From positions 1 through 27,955 of IMG/VR virus record IMGVR_UViG_3300025112_004019: a stretch of DNA of 27,955 nucleotides, one strand, 5' to 3'. Every line of letters begins with the position of its first letter. Positions within the stretch are counted from its first letter, which is position 1. Origin of the DNA: a virus. This document shows, in pieces, positions 1-5,736 of the stretch. Made by a program: the position numbers and the translations under genes. The notes beneath the pieces were generated by a model. The model had not been told where the DNA came from. It did no database searches and saw only the letters and a program-made list of their open reading frames with translations.

Positions 1-133
1 ACCGGGCACCGGGCACCGAGCACCGGGCACCGGGCACCGAGCACCGGGCACCGGGCACCGAGCACCGGGCACCGGGCACCGGGCACCGGGCACCGAGCAC
101 CGGGCACCGGGCACCGGGCACCGGGCACCGAGC
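1..133. repeat. 7-bp tandem repeat array (19 units)
   Basis: Nineteen consecutive 7-bp units, of two kinds: ACCGGGC (G) and ACCGAGC (A). The order is GGA GGA GGA GGGGA GGGGA, so the array has a higher-order period of 21 bp, then 35 bp. There is no indel in the array and only one variable base. It begins at the first base of the window, so its left edge is not seen. No gene is apparent on either strand. It could be a genuine phage minisatellite or an assembly-edge artefact. Confidence 0.95.
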
Positions 134-140
134 AGGCAGA

Positions 141-203
141 TCCGGGCCGGCCGATCCGGGCCGGCCGATCCGGGCGGGCAGATCCGGGCAGGCAGATCCG
201 GGC
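141..203. repeat. 14-bp tandem repeat (four and a half units)
   Basis: Units beginning TCCGGGC start at 141, 155, 169, 183 and 197. The first two are identical (TCCGGGCCGGCCGA), the next two end in GGCAGA, and the last is cut off after 7 bases. The 14-bp period is twice the 7-bp period of the preceding array and shares the CCGGGC core, so the two arrays probably arose from one another. Confidence 0.9.
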
Positions 204-213
204 GCGCGGTTCA

Positions 214-225
214 CGAACCGGTTCG
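214..225. other. 12-bp perfect palindrome
   Basis: CGAACCGGTTCG is a perfect palindrome just right of the repeat arrays, in a gene-free stretch (about 1-290). It could be a protein-binding site. Nothing else in the sequence fixes its role. Confidence 0.5.
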
Positions 226-291
226 ATAGGTTCCGCCGCCCCTGCGGCAGGCGGCCCGTGGCGTGATTCACTATTGGGCACGGCGCACCAT

Positions 292-320
292 AAAAAAAGG
301 GCCCGCGCGATGGCGGGCCC
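292..320 (-). terminator. intrinsic terminator
   Basis: Read on the minus strand, an 8-bp perfect stem (GGGCCCGC with GCGGGCCC) with a 6-nt loop is followed by seven T. It lies 21 bp downstream of the stop of the 78-aa gene. The stem is nearly identical to the terminator at 652-680. Confidence 0.9.
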
Positions 321-341
321 AACGGTTGGTCATTATCTCGG

Positions 342-578
342 TCACATTTCCCCCCACCCCGCCGCCCGTAACCAGACATTGTCCGCCTGGATGCTGGATT
401 CGTGTCGCTGAATATCCGCCAGTGCGCGCGGATCACTGGCGCACGTATTGCAGATTACACGACCGCCGAACGGATCGGTCAGCCCGCACCTAACCTCAAT
501 CTCGCAATAGTCCGCGCCGCGCGGAAGCGGAAACCCCAGTAACGGAGTAAAAGAAAACGCAACCATTTGTTCACACAT
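342..578 (-). CDS. small Cys-containing phage protein, unknown
   Basis: 78-aa protein of unknown function. Four cysteines (C25, C31, C43, C46), the last two as CNTC, could bind a metal. The C-terminal part (about residues 49-78) is polar and ends WLRAAGWGEM. The ATG is preceded by AGGAGTC seven bases upstream, the leader box shared by most left-arm genes. It is a single-gene unit: a promoter at 620-648 and a terminator at 292-320 enclose it. I do not recognise a family. Confidence 0.75.
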   Translation of the reverse strand: MCEQMVAFSFTPLLGFPLPRGADYCEIEVRCGLTDPFGGRVICNTCASDPRALADIQRHESSIQADNVWLRAAGWGEM

Positions 579-601
579 ATCAATTGACTCCTGTAGCTAG
601 T

Positions 602-613
602 GGCAAAATTGCC
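602..613. promoter_or_regulatory. palindrome downstream of promoter (possible operator)
   Basis: GGCAAAATTGCC is a perfect 12-bp palindrome starting 7 bases beyond the -10 of the promoter at 620-648, so it covers the expected start of transcription. It is flanked by two GGAGTC boxes (586-591 and 614-619, minus sense). Use as an operator is inference. Confidence 0.4.
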
Positions 614-619
614 GACTCC

Positions 620-648
620 AGGCTATGGGATTTAATGGGATAACGCAA
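620..648 (-). promoter_or_regulatory. putative sigma70-like promoter
   Basis: Minus strand: TTGCGT (643-648), 17-bp spacer, TAGCCT (620-625). The spacer ends AAATCCCA. This matches the CCCATA -10 edge of the promoters at 1875, 2825 and 17286. It lies just downstream of terminator 652-680 and reads into the 78-aa gene. Confidence 0.5.
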
Positions 649-651
649 ACC

Positions 652-680
652 AAAAAAAGGGCCCGCGCGACGGCGGGCCC
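652..680 (-). terminator. intrinsic terminator
   Basis: Minus strand: GGGCCCGC/GCGGGCCC stem of 8 bp with a 6-nt loop, followed by seven T. It sits 26 bp downstream of the DUF932 gene stop and is a near copy of the terminator at 292-320. Confidence 0.9.
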
Positions 681-706
681 AGGCAGGGAGGGGTATGCTG
701 AACGGA

Positions 707-1834
707 TTATGCGGCAAGCAATTCCAGCGCAGCGCGTTGCGCCTTAGCCTTCAATTTCGCGCCGGTCCCGGTGCCCAGTAAATTCGACGCGATATTGAAA
801 GACACGCCCCGGTCTTTAGTGGGATTGTGGTCTGCGCTCCATGTCACGGTATTAAAAGCGCCCCAAAGCGTACCGCGCGTCGACTCCATATCATGGCCGG
901 GATTAATCGACGAGTCCGATTCCGTCGTTACATCGTCCGGCAGGCGAGTCGCTACGCCACGTGCAATTTGATCCAACCGGTCCGCCACGTATAGCGCCAC
1001 GTCAGCGGAGTCCGCTTTTCCCACGGGGACGAACGCTTGTCCGCGATGCGATGCCATGGCTTTACGAACGCCGATACTATGCCGCACCCGCCCGTTGTCT
1101 TCGACCTTTTCGCGTCCGCCATAAACCGCGCGGAAGTATTCGAGCGCCTCCGCATCCGACAAGGCGCGGTTAGCGGCGGCGATTGCGAATTGTGAAAACT
1201 CGCCAAACGACTCGCGATTGAGTCCTATTGCGGTGGTGATAGCCTCCGCGTCAAACTCGACTCTATGGTCATGGCACACGATTCCGGCACCTTCGCCCGT
1301 TGCAGCCTTAACGGTGTTATTGCAAACGACCCGAGTATTCGCGCCAATGAATTTATTGGATTCGTTTCCGACATGACTCACGGTTGCCAATAAACGAGAC
1401 ACAAGCTTGTCGTTTCCCGGCAGGCTGAATTCGTCACCCGTTTCCAACTGAATGAAAACCTTGCTGCCGCCAAACAATGCGCCAGCCGTGATTATTTGGA
1501 AATTGTGCTCAGCCTCTATATGCGCGGCTAGATCCACAAGCGCCGAATTTTGGACTGGCAACCAGTCCCCGGCCACGTACCGGCCGTAAACCATGCGCGG
1601 GTCGTCGACTCTGCTAATGTGGTACGAGTCAGGTATTGGCGTACCGTCCGAAAAGCAATTGGGCGTTAATTGCACGTCATAATCCAAGCGCGCGGCGTTC
1701 ATAACGTCATGCGGCGAAGCGCCGGGCTCAAACGTTTGGGGGTTGGTCTGTTGATGATGCCAGGGCAAGGGATCACCCAAGCGATAGGCCATTGCAAACG
1801 TTCCGTCAGCCGTTTTTAGAATTTCGTGGGACAT
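707..1834 (-). CDS. DUF932 / TIGR03299-like phage-plasmid protein
   Basis: 375-aa protein resembling the DUF932 (phage/plasmid-like TIGR03299) family. It has the family-type central segment with FIQLETGDEF, then VVCNNTVKAA, and a C-terminal NTKDRGV-like stretch (here NPTKDRGVSFN). Its molecular role is unknown; members are common on phages and plasmids. An open frame extends to 1921, but the ATG at 1834 has GGAGTC four bases upstream, while the extension runs through a terminator, so 1834 is preferred. It is monocistronic, with promoter 1875-1903 and terminator 652-680. Confidence 0.85.
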   Translation of the reverse strand: MSHEILKTADGTFAMAYRLGDPLPWHHQQTNPQTFEPGASPHDVMNAARLDYDVQLTPNCFSDGTPIPDSYHISRVDDPRMVYGRYVAGDWLPVQNSALVDLAAHIEAEHNFQIITAGALFGGSKVFIQLETGDEFSLPGNDKLVSRLLATVSHVGNESNKFIGANTRVVCNNTVKAATGEGAGIVCHDHRVEFDAEAITTAIGLNRESFGEFSQFAIAAANRALSDAEALEYFRAVYGGREKVEDNGRVRHSIGVRKAMASHRGQAFVPVGKADSADVALYVADRLDQIARGVATRLPDDVTTESDSSINPGHDMESTRGTLWGAFNTVTWSADHNPTKDRGVSFNIASNLLGTGTGAKLKAKAQRAALELLAA

Positions 1835-1848
1835 AATTGACTCCATAT

Positions 1849-1872
1849 AAAAAGGGCAGGATTGCCCTGCCC
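1849..1872 (-). terminator. intrinsic terminator
   Basis: Minus strand: GGGCAGG/CCTGCCC stem of 7 bp with a 5-nt loop, followed by five T. It ends the transcript of the Fis-like and Cys-rich genes at 1908-2793. The start site expected for the promoter at 1875-1903 falls inside the first arm of this hairpin. Confidence 0.85.
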
Positions 1873-1874
1873 AA

Positions 1875-1903
1875 ATTTTACGGGATAAATCCCGGAGACG
1901 CAA
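1875..1903 (-). promoter_or_regulatory. putative promoter with palindromic spacer
   Basis: Minus strand: TTGCGT (1898-1903), 17-bp spacer, TAAAAT (1875-1880). The spacer contains the inverted repeat CGGGATTTATCCCG (1881-1894), whose right half gives the ATCCC -10 edge seen in other promoters here. It lies between the stop of the gene at 1908 and that gene's terminator and would serve the DUF932 gene. Confidence 0.5.
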
Positions 1904-1907
1904 CCGC

Positions 1908-2633
1908 TTATTTTGCGGCATTACTAACCGCCCCTAAATCGCCCGCAATGTGTGGCCGGAAGATTGCACGCGGTTTTAAAGATTGCGCGAACCGGGTTAT
2001 CTTTTCGGCGTCGGATTCGTCCGGTTGCGTCCGTTTGGAAAGATTGCGCCAATGGATTGCCACGTTACCGCCGCCCGCGTAACAACCGCCCCGCTCGGCA
2101 TTGTCGCCTGCTTTGCGTTTTGCCGCGCCGTGCGCCGTAAAAAGAATCGCATAGTCCCGTTCCGGTCGCGCGCATAACGGCGTACCATTACCGCAACCGG
2201 CACAACCGATTCCGGTTGTTTCATCGGGACAACGGACCATTTTAACACCGTCCGACTCGGTAACTTTCCTGCTCGGTTTATCGTTCCAAAACGACTCCGG
2301 GACAACCGCAACGGACGCAACGCCGCGCTTAATGTAATCCGCCGCCTGACTCAACGTATCGGCGCTAAAATTAAAAACGGTTCGCCCCGGCTGATTCTTC
2401 TCCGCCCACGACTCCGGTTCGAAATGCGTGAATAGGAACGCAATTCCTTTGCGCGGGACGGCGCGACGGACGGCGTATTCATATTCGCGGTCAATCTCGG
2501 TTGTCCCCGTTTCAGAAGGCTTCAGCGGGCACGAATCCGGGCACGTCGCATATATTTCATTTTCGCCCGCTCTATACGCAACGTCGATTCCGGCGGTTTT
2601 CTTTGCTCGACTGTTTACGGTGCAATTAATCAT
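1908..2633 (-). CDS. Cys-rich phage protein, possible metal-binding
   Basis: 241-aa protein of unknown function. Cysteines are grouped: C31 and C35 (TCPDSC), then C135, C144, C147, C154 in RCPDETTGIGCAGCGNG followed by PLCARPERDY, and C184 (GGCYAGGG). FTAHG with H168 follows the second cluster. This layout suggests a metal centre and resembles the DUF7227/Gp88-like phage proteins, from memory only. The ATG overlaps the end of the Fis-like gene by 8 bp and has GGAGTT five bases upstream, so the two are co-translated. Terminator 1849-1872 follows. Confidence 0.75.
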   Translation of the reverse strand: MINCTVNSRAKKTAGIDVAYRAGENEIYATCPDSCPLKPSETGTTEIDREYEYAVRRAVPRKGIAFLFTHFEPESWAEKNQPGRTVFNFSADTLSQAADYIKRGVASVAVVPESFWNDKPSRKVTESDGVKMVRCPDETTGIGCAGCGNGTPLCARPERDYAILFTAHGAAKRKAGDNAERGGCYAGGGNVAIHWRNLSKRTQPDESDAEKITRFAQSLKPRAIFRPHIAGDLGAVSNAAK

Positions 2634-2793
2634 TTTTAACTCCGTATTTAATCATCCAATTTGTTAGCGTTTGATAACTAGGCAAGCCAAGCATATCGGC
2701 GGCGGCGGTTTTGTTTCCATTGCACAGAAGCAGCGCCATTTTGATTCGCTTTTGTACTAATTCGCGTATTTCTGTCTGGATTCCCTGATACAT
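2626..2793 (-). CDS. Fis-type helix-turn-helix small protein
   Basis: 55-aa protein. Residues about 19-50 read MALLLCNGNKTAAADMLGL then SYQTLTNWMIKYG, the pattern of the C-terminal Fis-family HTH (hydrophobic helix, GN.TxAAxxLG, then TLxxxxxxYG). It probably binds DNA. The ATG at 2793 has AGGAGTC four bases upstream. The stop lies 8 bp inside the next gene. The unit is expressed from the promoter at 2825-2853, next to a palindrome it might itself bind (inference). Confidence 0.8.
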   Translation of the reverse strand: MYQGIQTEIRELVQKRIKMALLLCNGNKTAAADMLGLPSYQTLTNWMIKYGVKND

Positions 2794-2812
2794 TTTCGAC
2801 TCCTACTAGGTA

Positions 2813-2826
2813 ATAAGGAATCTTAT
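2813..2826. promoter_or_regulatory. inverted repeat at promoter start (possible operator)
   Basis: ATAAG-GAAT-CTTAT has perfect 5-bp arms and is centred about 5 bases beyond the -10 of the promoter at 2825-2853, so it spans the expected transcription start. Confidence 0.4.
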
Positions 2827-2853
2827 GGTATGGGATTACTCTTATATGTGCAA
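2825..2853 (-). promoter_or_regulatory. putative sigma70-like promoter
   Basis: Minus strand: TTGCAC (2848-2853), 17-bp spacer ending GTAATCCCA, TACCAT (2825-2830). It begins immediately after terminator 2856-2881 and drives the Fis-like gene. Confidence 0.55.
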
Positions 2854-2855
2854 GC

Positions 2856-2881
2856 AAAAAAAGCCCGCCATTACGGCGGGG
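2856..2881 (-). terminator. intrinsic terminator
   Basis: Minus strand: GC stem (GGCGGG with CCCGCC around 2864-2880, 6 bp, loop of 5) followed by seven T (2856-2862). It closes the unit that runs from the small terminase subunit through the tiny genes at 2911-3107. Confidence 0.85.
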
Positions 2882-2910
2882 CAGTAAGGCACGGAGCCAA
2901 CGTGCAAAAT

Positions 2911-3039
2911 TTAATCTTTGTCGGGCTTCGACTCCCTGGGTTCCTTTATCTCCCCCTGGGAATCACACGTATCGCACTGCGCTATCTCGCCGTCCGCTTG
3001 CCGCACGTACCCGTTTCCATGACAGGTCGGACATGTCAT
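2911..3039 (-). CDS. DnaJ-like zinc-finger microprotein
   Basis: 42-aa protein with two CxxC pairs (C3/C6 in CPTCHGNGYV, C24/C27 in CDTCDSQGE). They match half of the DnaJ Cys-rich repeat (CxxCxGxGxx), so it probably binds one zinc. The tail is charged. A longer frame is open to 3222, but the ATG at 3039 overlaps the stop of the 23-aa gene as ATGA, which favours coupled translation from here. Function is unknown; a free-standing DnaJ-like zinc knuckle may bind protein or nucleic acid. Confidence 0.7.
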   Translation of the reverse strand: MTCPTCHGNGYVRQADGEIAQCDTCDSQGEIKEPRESKPDKD

Positions 3040-3107
3040 CCCTTGCCCTCCAACCAATAGGCCAATTTTTCGATGAACTCTTGCAACCAGTCCGCAAACC
3101 AGTCCAT
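3036..3107 (-). CDS. 23-aa Trp-rich amphipathic peptide
   Basis: Tiny ORF: 23 residues with three Trp and alternating acidic and hydrophobic residues (MDWFADWLQEFIEKL), probably an amphipathic helix able to lie on a membrane or partner protein. Support comes from AGGAGTC four bases before the ATG, the leader box of its neighbours, and from the ATGA overlap with the zinc-finger gene. It might be a functional peptide or only a leader that sets translation of the next gene. Confidence 0.6.
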   Translation of the reverse strand: MDWFADWLQEFIEKLAYWLEGKG

Positions 3108-3121
3108 ATTCGACTCCTCTT

Positions 3122-3430
3122 CTATATATAAGGTAAATTAGGCGTGCGGCCATACATAACGTCGTGCGCCATCTCGCACGTCGCCTCATTCCGCAGATCG
3201 TAATTCCCCGACTCGTATTCATTTGACCAATGCTCCAGCAACTCCAGAATAAACCCTGCGATCAACTGCTGGTTCGTGCGATGCTCTCGGCTAATGGCAT
3301 CAATCAAAACCGCAGGCTTAATTCGGCGAAGCTCCTCCGCAACACGCTCTGCACGGAAGAAATCATGCAGTCCGCGCTCGACACGGTCGCAAACGCTCTC
3401 CTCCTTGGTCTTAACAATATCGGTCAACAT
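3122..3430 (-). CDS. hypothetical phage protein
   Basis: 102-aa predominantly helical, acidic protein of unknown function. The N-terminal half is charged (RVERGLHDFFRAERVAEEL). The C-terminal half has HRTNQQLIAGFILELLEHW and ends with YGRTPNLPYI. No motif identifies a family. AGGAGTC stands four bases before the ATG. It follows the nuclease gene by 40 bp and precedes the 23-aa ORF by 14 bp, so all are probably on one transcript. Confidence 0.75.
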   Translation of the reverse strand: MLTDIVKTKEESVCDRVERGLHDFFRAERVAEELRRIKPAVLIDAISREHRTNQQLIAGFILELLEHWSNEYESGNYDLRNEATCEMAHDVMYGRTPNLPYI

Positions 3431-3470
3431 ATTTGACTCCTTGTTATATGGGAATTAACCCGTACCAAAT

Positions 3471-3953
3471 TCAGACGGGCGACGTCAACGTAAAAAACGC
3501 CTGCCAGTCATACGGCTCGTCAAAAACAGCCAGAGCCTCCACGGCTGCAAGGCCATCCATACGAAGATCAACAGCATCGGAGCCGCTGTAAACACTAATA
3601 TCCAGGCTGCGGTCGCGAACAATAATAAAACAAGGCCCGCCGGTATGCCTAGACAGCCAAGAACACTGGTGCGGGGATAAATTGAGCTTACCAACGCCTG
3701 ACTTTGCGATTTTAAGCTCAAGGAAGCTAAAGACACCGCTTTCCGAGCATAAAAGAACATCGGGTACTCCGGGTATGGCCCAGCTTTCGAGTCGTGTTGT
3801 TTCAATCTTCCGCCCCGACTTTTTCAGTCCGTCGCTTATCAGACGCCACAACCCCGCTTCCCGATTCTTCAGCGCCGTCCTCGGAATCTTGTTCGATGAT
3901 TTCTTCCGGGGTGATGTCGATAATTGGCTCAAAAGACTGTCTAATTCGGTCAA
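3471..3953 (-). CDS. VRR-NUC-like nuclease
   Basis: 160-aa protein with a PD-(D/E)xK core: VPDVLL with D65, FLELK with E79 and K81, then LSPHQCSWL (Q96) and FIIVRD, in the order of VRR-NUC and Holliday-junction-resolvase-like enzymes. E32 in the first helix may complete the site. Probable Mg-dependent DNA cleavage, perhaps branched DNA before packaging (inference). The start is a TTG with AAGGA three bases upstream, which puts the first 50 codons inside the terminase gene in another frame. A later TTG near residue 35 is an alternative but would lose E32. Confidence 0.7.
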   Translation of the reverse strand: MTELDSLLSQLSTSPRKKSSNKIPRTALKNREAGLWRLISDGLKKSGRKIETTRLESWAIPGVPDVLLCSESGVFSFLELKIAKSGVGKLNLSPHQCSWLSRHTGGPCFIIVRDRSLDISVYSGSDAVDLRMDGLAAVEALAVFDEPYDWQAFFTLTSPV

Positions 3954-4422
3954 GTTCCTTCTCCACGTCCTCTCGGGTCATCTGGTCGATAGACCCGGTT
4001 CTGATCTCGCTCTTGCTTACATAGATATCACCCTGAGCCTGTCCGCGACGGTACTCGGCCTGCACGGCTGCCGAATAGGCTGAGTTTGCAAGAGCGAGAT
4101 CGCGTATCTTTTGCAAATCCCGAATATGACGCTTATAGCCCACTTTGTATTGTTCATCTAGCTCGTCACGATAGCGCGATATCTCATTCACGACATGCGG
4201 ACAGATATTGTAATTGGTTAGTTCGTGGGCTCTGGCATGGGCCGACCCCGCCGGATACCCGGCTCGAATAGCCGCTTCCCGCATAGTAATAAGACCATCA
4301 TTGCTCACCAGTTCTTTAACAAATTTTTCCTGCCGCCGCGTTAATTTACGATTGGGGCCCCGATTGCCACCTTTTGGGGGTGTACCACCAGTCTTTTCAT
4401 ACACCTTATTTTGGTTGCCCAT
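3802..4422 (-). CDS. terS: terminase small subunit
   Basis: 206-aa protein with the Terminase_2-type DNA-binding N-terminus: LTRRQEKFVKELV (about 28-40), MREAAIRAGYPAGSAHARA (about 47-65) and CPHVVNEI (74-81), an HTH that recognises the packaging site. A middle helical part and an acidic C-terminus (EEIIEQDSEDGAEE) follow. The upstream in-frame ATG at 4470 lacks a ribosome site, while the ATG at 4422 has GGAGAGG five bases upstream. The large subunit is not adjacent, which is unusual. GTACCACC repeats upstream are candidate targets. Confidence 0.85.
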   Translation of the reverse strand: MGNQNKVYEKTGGTPPKGGNRGPNRKLTRRQEKFVKELVSNDGLITMREAAIRAGYPAGSAHARAHELTNYNICPHVVNEISRYRDELDEQYKVGYKRHIRDLQKIRDLALANSAYSAAVQAEYRRGQAQGDIYVSKSEIRTGSIDQMTREDVEKELDRIRQSFEPIIDITPEEIIEQDSEDGAEESGSGVVASDKRRTEKVGAED

Positions 4423-4520
4423 ACTACCTCTCCAAAAGCACTCTAACCGCACTTTTTCCTTTAGTTTCATGGCTGTACCGCCAGTGTACCACCGATTAAC
4501 TTTAACTTCGTCCCGTAAGT

Positions 4521-4548
4521 GGTATAGGACAAGTCCTGAAACAGTTAA
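4521..4548 (-). promoter_or_regulatory. putative promoter with GGACAAGTCC operator
   Basis: Minus strand: TTAACT (4543-4548), 16-bp spacer, TATACC (4521-4526). The spacer holds the palindrome AGGACTTGTCCT (4526-4537). Its 10-bp core recurs at the promoter of the gene at 5879. It would drive the terminase unit with a leader of about 100 bases. Confidence 0.4.
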
Positions 4549-4688
4549 CCTGAGTTAAAATACCCTACGGCACTCCGAAAACGAACTGCAATTAACTGAG
4601 ACAGCGTCCCGCAACCAAGATTACGTGTGTTCCTAGCCGGTACGCCTCCAGACCCAAAAAATCCTTATAGAAGATATGGTTAGTAGAC

Positions 4689-4715
4689 TGTACCACCTGT
4701 ACCACCTGTACCGTC
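4689..4715. repeat. TGTACCACC 9-bp iterons (three units)
   Basis: Three 9-bp units, TGTACCACC twice then TGTACCGTC, in tandem. More GTACC(A/G)CC octamers lie at 4382-4389, 4475-4482 and 4486-4493, and inverted forms at 4764-4779. The stretch 4559-4823 has no gene. It also holds the 12-bp repeat CTC(G/A)GGAATTTA (4722-4733 and 4745-4756) around an 11-T tract (4734-4744). A packaging site or replication origin is possible. Confidence 0.7.
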
Positions 4716-4754
4716 TAAAAACTCGGGAATTTATTTTTTTTTTTCTCAGGAATT

Positions 4755-4770
4755 TACCACTATAGTGGTA
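4755..4770. promoter_or_regulatory. 16-bp perfect palindrome
   Basis: TACCACTATAGTGGTA is perfectly palindromic. Each half contains the TACCAC core of the neighbouring iterons, so the same protein may bind here as a dimer (inference). Confidence 0.6.
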
Positions 4771-4823
4771 CGGCGGTACGCCAGCCCCCTGTAAAGCCAG
4801 CTACTGGGAAGAACCGTGGGCCA

Positions 4824-4875
4824 TGGTTATTGACTAGTGGTTATTGACTAGTGGTTATTGACTAGTGGTTATTGA
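4824..4875. repeat. 14-bp tandem repeat (3.7 units)
   Basis: Units TGGTTATTGACTAG start at 4824, 4838 and 4852, with a partial fourth at 4866-4875. The array ends 10 bp short of the stop codon of the peptidase-like gene, where an intrinsic terminator might be expected but is absent. Confidence 0.9.
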
Positions 4876-4885
4876 TTATTAACTT

Positions 4886-5638
4886 TTATAGGTGAGCCAC
4901 TTTTGAGTAGTGCTCTTTAGCAAACAGGACCATGTCCCTCATCCGCAGATAGACCTCAAAGATACTGTGACAGTAGTGCTCGTCGCAAAGCGGGTGCTCT
5001 AGCTCTGTAGCCAGTTCTTCCAGCGGGCCGCTCATCGTGACCCAGTAGTCGGTCCCAACGCCATCGAACTGCGATTCTCTTTCGTATGACAGATCAAATT
5101 CCGGGTACTTTTTTATAATTTTCCTGACGTGGTAGTAGGCGGGATTTGATTTTGCCTTGGGCTTTGTGACGTCGATGTCTGGCTTTGCGACGTTTGAGGA
5201 GGTCAATTCGTAAACCTCTGAAACGTGCGCTCGGCGCTTCACCCGCTTGTCTTTGATCGACACGATGTCCCGTATTCGTCCGCAGGTGTAGCGCCTTCCG
5301 CTGACCAGTTGCCAGTGGTTGCCTGCCACGATCAGGAAGACGCGGCCTGGGGTACGGTCTTTTTTTGATTGTTTGAGCCACGCCGCAAGCGACGGGCGTC
5401 GGCTCCTGCCGTTTGACACAAGCGGGCAACGCCTCATGTCGATGTTGCAGGCGTTAAGGGCTCGCTGCACTTCGTAGCTGTGCGTGCCTTTGACCGACTT
5501 GCGGTCAGGTGACTGCATCCGGATTAGCCGCGCGGCCTCTCCGGTCGTCAGTTTGGTTAGTGCTGATATTACGGAAGGCCCGCAATACCGGTTTTTGTCG
5601 CGTCCATCTTTGATGGGAAGTAGTTTGAGTTTTGCCAT
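4886..5638 (-). CDS. possible papain-fold cysteine peptidase, unknown
   Basis: 250-aa protein. The N-terminal half resembles C39/papain-fold peptidases: NRYCGPSVISALTK offers a Cys nucleophile (C19) at a helix start, and VFLIVAGNHWQLVSGRR offers the His (H108) on a strand, followed by a DIVSIKD strand. A basic linker leads to a C-terminal part (about 165-250) with unrelated YYHVRKIIKKYPEFDLSYE and a Trp/Tyr-containing end. The substrate is unknown; processing of a phage or host protein is inference. AGGAGTC lies five bases before the ATG. It has its own strong promoter at 5737-5765. Confidence 0.7.
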   Translation of the reverse strand: MAKLKLLPIKDGRDKNRYCGPSVISALTKLTTGEAARLIRMQSPDRKSVKGTHSYEVQRALNACNIDMRRCPLVSNGRSRRPSLAAWLKQSKKDRTPGRVFLIVAGNHWQLVSGRRYTCGRIRDIVSIKDKRVKRRAHVSEVYELTSSNVAKPDIDVTKPKAKSNPAYYHVRKIIKKYPEFDLSYERESQFDGVGTDYWVTMSGPLEELATELEHPLCDEHYCHSIFEVYLRMRDMVLFAKEHYSKVAHL

Positions 5639-5736
5639 GGGTTGACTCCTTGCGGATGGCCCACGGCTCGTCTCAATAGCTGAGTGTCCTATTCACGATG
5701 TGTTAGAACGGATCTTTTCGATCTTTTATTAAAATA

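Noticed and set aside
1-203. Possible CRISPR array
   Set aside because: Units are 7 and 14 bp with no unique spacers; it is a simple tandem repeat.
215-240. GGTTCGAT resembling a tRNA T-loop, a possible att core
   Set aside because: No pairing T stem, acceptor arm or CCA context; no integrase in the window.
1835-1921. N-terminal extension of the DUF932 protein
   Set aside because: It would run through a terminator hairpin and a promoter; the GGAGTC box marks the start at 1834.
3443-3448. TATAAC -10 with a CCCA edge upstream of the 102-aa gene at 3430
   Set aside because: No convincing -35 at 17 bp (AATTTG), and the start would fall inside the ribosome site.
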